DNA from: Campylobacterales bacterium
GTDB taxonomy: Bacteria; Campylobacterota; Campylobacteria; Campylobacterales; QNZT01
Assembly: GCA_026985685.1 (NCBI GenBank)
Contig: JALSQA010000389.1
Coordinates: forward strand, 1 to 7,725
Direction: 5' to 3'
Length of the DNA stretch: 7,725 nt
The translations under genes were made by a program, and so were the position numbers. The notes under the pieces are model-generated. The model did no database searches, had not been told where the DNA came from, and saw nothing but the letters and a program-made list of their open reading frames with translations. The stretch's first letter is position 1, and every line of letters starts with the position of its first letter. Below, one piece after another: positions 5,847-7,725 of the stretch.

Positions 5847-6919
5847 TAGTTGCCTCCTATGATTCGTGCGATATCGTTATATGTTGTAAATGCCATCAAA
5901 GACAAGAGCAGTGCCCATCCAGCAAGAGTGAGATTGTAAAATACTTTTTCACTTGGAGCTTTTTTAAAGATGATTTCATAAAGATTAAAGACGATATGTC
6001 CACCATCAAGGGCAGGGATAGGGAGTAGATTTAAGACTCCTAAGTTTACTGATATCAAGGCAGCCAGGGCAAATAGTGTAGTCAAACCGACTGCTGTTGC
6101 CTGTGAGGTGACTTGTACGATAGAAACTATACCTCCCATTTGATCAGCAGGGATTATGCCTTGTATCAACTTTTGTAAACTTCTCACTATGATACCTGTA
6201 GCCCATATAGTCTTTTCCCATGCAAAAGATATGACTTGTGAGATAGAGTGAAACTGTAGTTTGATAAACTCACCAGTAGGTGCGATGCCTATCATCTTTT
6301 TTTGGATATTTTCACCAAATATTGACTTTGCTTTACTGATGTGTGGTGTTAAGTTTATGCTTTTTTTCTCATGATCTCTTAAAATAGTTACATTTAAAGA
6401 GCCCTCAGAAGTAGTGATGATTTTTCCAATATCATCCCATTTTGTGATAGGTTTGCCATTGATGGCGATGATTTTATCTTTTGCTATGATACCTGCTTTA
6501 GCAGCTGGTGAATCTTTTGCCGTTCCTCCTACTACAGGAGCCATAGCTTCTGCTCCGATTAGGGCGATAGCGATATAGAGTAAAAATGCCAGTAAGATAT
6601 TTGCAAATGGACCAGCTAATAAGATAACGATTTTTTGCCAGGGTTTTTTTGAGAGATAACTATCCTCATCATCACTTTTTTTACTCAAATCAAAATCATC
6701 CTGACCTTTCATTCGTACAAAACCACCAAGTAGTACAGGATAAAAAGCGTAAGTCGTTTCGCCCCATTTTTTTTTGAACATTGGTTTTGTTACGATGATT
6801 GGCATACCTAAACCAAACTCTTCTACTTTTACACCAAAAAAACGTGCAGCAAGAAAATGACCCCACTCATGAAATATGATCAAAACTGATAATACTATAA
6901 TTGAAACAAAGATACCCAT
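5846..6919 (-). CDS. rseP: RseP-type site-2 intramembrane zinc metalloprotease
   Basis: 357-residue inner-membrane protease. The zinc motif HEWGH (H17-E18-H21) is in the first membrane helix. The extended region VKVEEFGLGMP and GGFVRMKG follow, then a second membrane segment (98-121), a single PDZ domain (about 127-200, with DSPAAKAGIIAKDKIIAINGK), and the third zinc ligand in NLLPIPALDGGH (D305), ending with a last hydrophobic helix (331-347). One PDZ domain rather than the two of E. coli RseP is common outside the Gammaproteobacteria. The family cleaves membrane-bound anti-sigma factors and remnant signal peptides. ATG overlaps the pgsA stop as TAATG; the nearest ribosome site, AAAGGA, is 11 bases away, so initiation probably relies on coupling. 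Confidence 0.95.
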   Translation of the reverse strand: MGIFVSIIVLSVLIIFHEWGHFLAARFFGVKVEEFGLGMPIIVTKPMFKKKWGETTYAFYPVLLGGFVRMKGQDDFDLSKKSDDEDSYLSKKPWQKIVILLAGPFANILLAFLLYIAIALIGAEAMAPVVGGTAKDSPAAKAGIIAKDKIIAINGKPITKWDDIGKIITTSEGSLNVTILRDHEKKSINLTPHISKAKSIFGENIQKKMIGIAPTGEFIKLQFHSISQVISFAWEKTIWATGIIVRSLQKLIQGIIPADQMGGIVSIVQVTSQATAVGLTTLFALAALISVNLGVLNLLPIPALDGGHIVFNLYEIIFKKAPSEKVFYNLTLAGWALLLSLMAFTTYNDIARIIGGN

Positions 6920-7449
6920 TAGTTAAAAAATCCTTTTGTATATTCCCATCCAGAATAGAGTGTAATGATAACAGCAGCCCAAAGCAATTCATTTGCATAA
7001 GGCCAATTCATCAGTAAAAATCCAATAGCTATCATCTGCAGGACAGTTTTGATCTTTCCTGCCAGTGAAGCTGATACGCTTTTGCCTTCACTTGCAGCTT
7101 GTATACGAAGCCCTGTGATGAAAAATTCACGTGTCAAGATGATAAATACAGCCCAGGCACTTGCTCTATGTATATAAACCAAACCCAAAAAACCAGCAAG
7201 CATGAGCATCTTATCTGCCAAAGGATCAAGTATACCGCCTAGTTTAGTTATCTGATTCCAGCTTCTGGCGATATATCCATCAAAAAAATCTGTCACCGAT
7301 GCGATGACAAATATCAAAGCAGCCCCATAATCAAGCCAGCTTACATGAATATTAGCAAATATAGTATTATCTCTATCGACTAATAACCAAAACATAAAAG
7401 GGGCTAGGGCGATACGTAATAACGCCAAAAAATTTGGTAAATTTAGCAT
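6919..7449 (-). CDS. pgsA: CDP-diacylglycerol--glycerol-3-phosphate 3-phosphatidyltransferase (PgsA)
   Basis: 176-residue membrane protein carrying the complete CDP-alcohol phosphatidyltransferase signature D-x2-DG-x2-AR-x8-G-x3-D-x3-D: D54, D57-G58, A61-R62, G71, D75 and D79. It starts MLNLPNFLALLRI, the typical PgsA beginning, which fixes the ATG at 7449 although no ribosome site is adjacent; the upstream reading frame overlaps it by 7 bases, so it is probably translated by coupling. Several hydrophobic helices follow. It makes phosphatidylglycerophosphate from CDP-diacylglycerol and glycerol 3-phosphate at the inner membrane, the committed step to phosphatidylglycerol and cardiolipin. Length matches the family. 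Confidence 0.95.
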   Translation of the reverse strand: MLNLPNFLALLRIALAPFMFWLLVDRDNTIFANIHVSWLDYGAALIFVIASVTDFFDGYIARSWNQITKLGGILDPLADKMLMLAGFLGLVYIHRASAWAVFIILTREFFITGLRIQAASEGKSVSASLAGKIKTVLQMIAIGFLLMNWPYANELLWAAVIITLYSGWEYTKGFFN

Positions 7450-7725
7450 TTTGAATTAAATGTTGTTCCACCTTCGATTAGTAGTGTCTGCCCTGTAATC
7501 CATGAAGCTTTATCACTGCATAGAAATAGACAAGCACCTGCTATATCTTCTGGCTGTCCTATTCGTCCAAGAGCAGAAACCTTTTCTGTTTTCTCTTTGA
7601 CCTCTTCATAGTTTACAAAAGCTTTGAGTGCATCAGTATCGATTGGCCCGCCACTAACTGCATTGACCCGAATATTTTTCTCTCCAAGTTCCATTGCAGC
7701 ATATCGAACCATAGCTTCTACTGCT
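7443..7725 (-). CDS. SDR-family oxidoreductase, FabL-like enoyl-ACP reductase (C-terminal part)
   Basis: Partial gene: the coding frame runs off the right edge, and about 93 C-terminal residues are present. Visible landmarks of a short-chain dehydrogenase are AVEAMVRYAAMEL (the helix just after the catalytic Tyr-x3-Lys, which lies outside the window), NIRVNAVSGGPIDTDALK (cofactor-side loop), GRIGQPEDIAGACLFLCSD and WITGQTLLIEGG. NAVSGGPIDTDALK closely resembles the corresponding loop of Bacillus FabL, so enoyl-acyl-carrier-protein reductase is plausible, but other SDR activities (such as hydroxysteroid-like or 3-oxoacyl-ACP reductases) are possible. It overlaps pgsA by 7 bases. A lipid-synthesis role would fit the neighbour, but operon position alone does not prove it. 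Confidence 0.88.
   Translation of the reverse strand, partial: AVEAMVRYAAMELGEKNIRVNAVSGGPIDTDALKAFVNYEEVKEKTEKVSALGRIGQPEDIAGACLFLCSDKASWITGQTLLIEGGTTFNSKC

Noticed and set aside
5780..6028. Plus-strand ORF of 82 codons crossing the yggS/rseP junction
   Set aside because: Overlaps two well-supported genes on the other strand and has no features of its own.

Overview
AT-rich, tightly packed window in which every convincing gene reads on the minus strand. Protein style and gene order (SDR oxidoreductase, pgsA, rseP, yggS) suggest a Campylobacterota bacterium of the Sulfurimonas/Sulfurovum type. This placement is inferred from general familiarity, not from a search.

Right part (7725 down to 5175) is a housekeeping operon: the C-terminal part of an SDR oxidoreductase resembling FabL-type enoyl-ACP reductases, pgsA (phosphatidylglycerophosphate synthase), rseP (site-2 membrane protease) and yggS (PLP-homeostasis protein). 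Consecutive genes overlap by 1 to 7 bases, so translation is probably coupled. About 420 bases without a large gene follow (4752-5174). They hold a perfect 15-bp-arm palindrome inside a REP-like element, a possible decayed transmembrane fragment on the plus strand, a TATAAT promoter, and two tiny overlapping ORFs, the first with a lipoprotein signal.

Left part (4679 down to 147) is a nucleotide-sugar operon, wbpA-wbpB-wbpD-wbpE. It would convert UDP-GlcNAc to UDP-2,3-diacetamido-2,3-dideoxy-glucuronate, a surface-polysaccharide (O-antigen type) precursor: 6-dehydrogenase, 3-dehydrogenase, PLP aminotransferase, N-acetyltransferase. No 2-epimerase (wbpI) is in the window.

The unusual part lies between wbpD and wbpE. 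A 77-codon antitoxin-like gene is followed, with an ATGA overlap, by one 503-codon ORF that joins a complete VapC-like PIN domain (residues about 1-133) to a full-length WbpE aminotransferase (about 144-503). The join is a run of five 7-bp units (three perfect copies of GAAGGGT on the plus strand, 1230-1264). The run directly abuts the codon where a stand-alone WbpE would have its start methionine, and that codon is now Ser. Because the unit is 7 bp, gain or loss of one copy would stop translation soon after the PIN domain and abolish the aminotransferase. This could be a phase-variable switch coupling a toxin-like nuclease to a surface-sugar enzyme.

Bases 1-146, downstream of the operon, are very AT-rich. 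I see no gene and no convincing terminator there.
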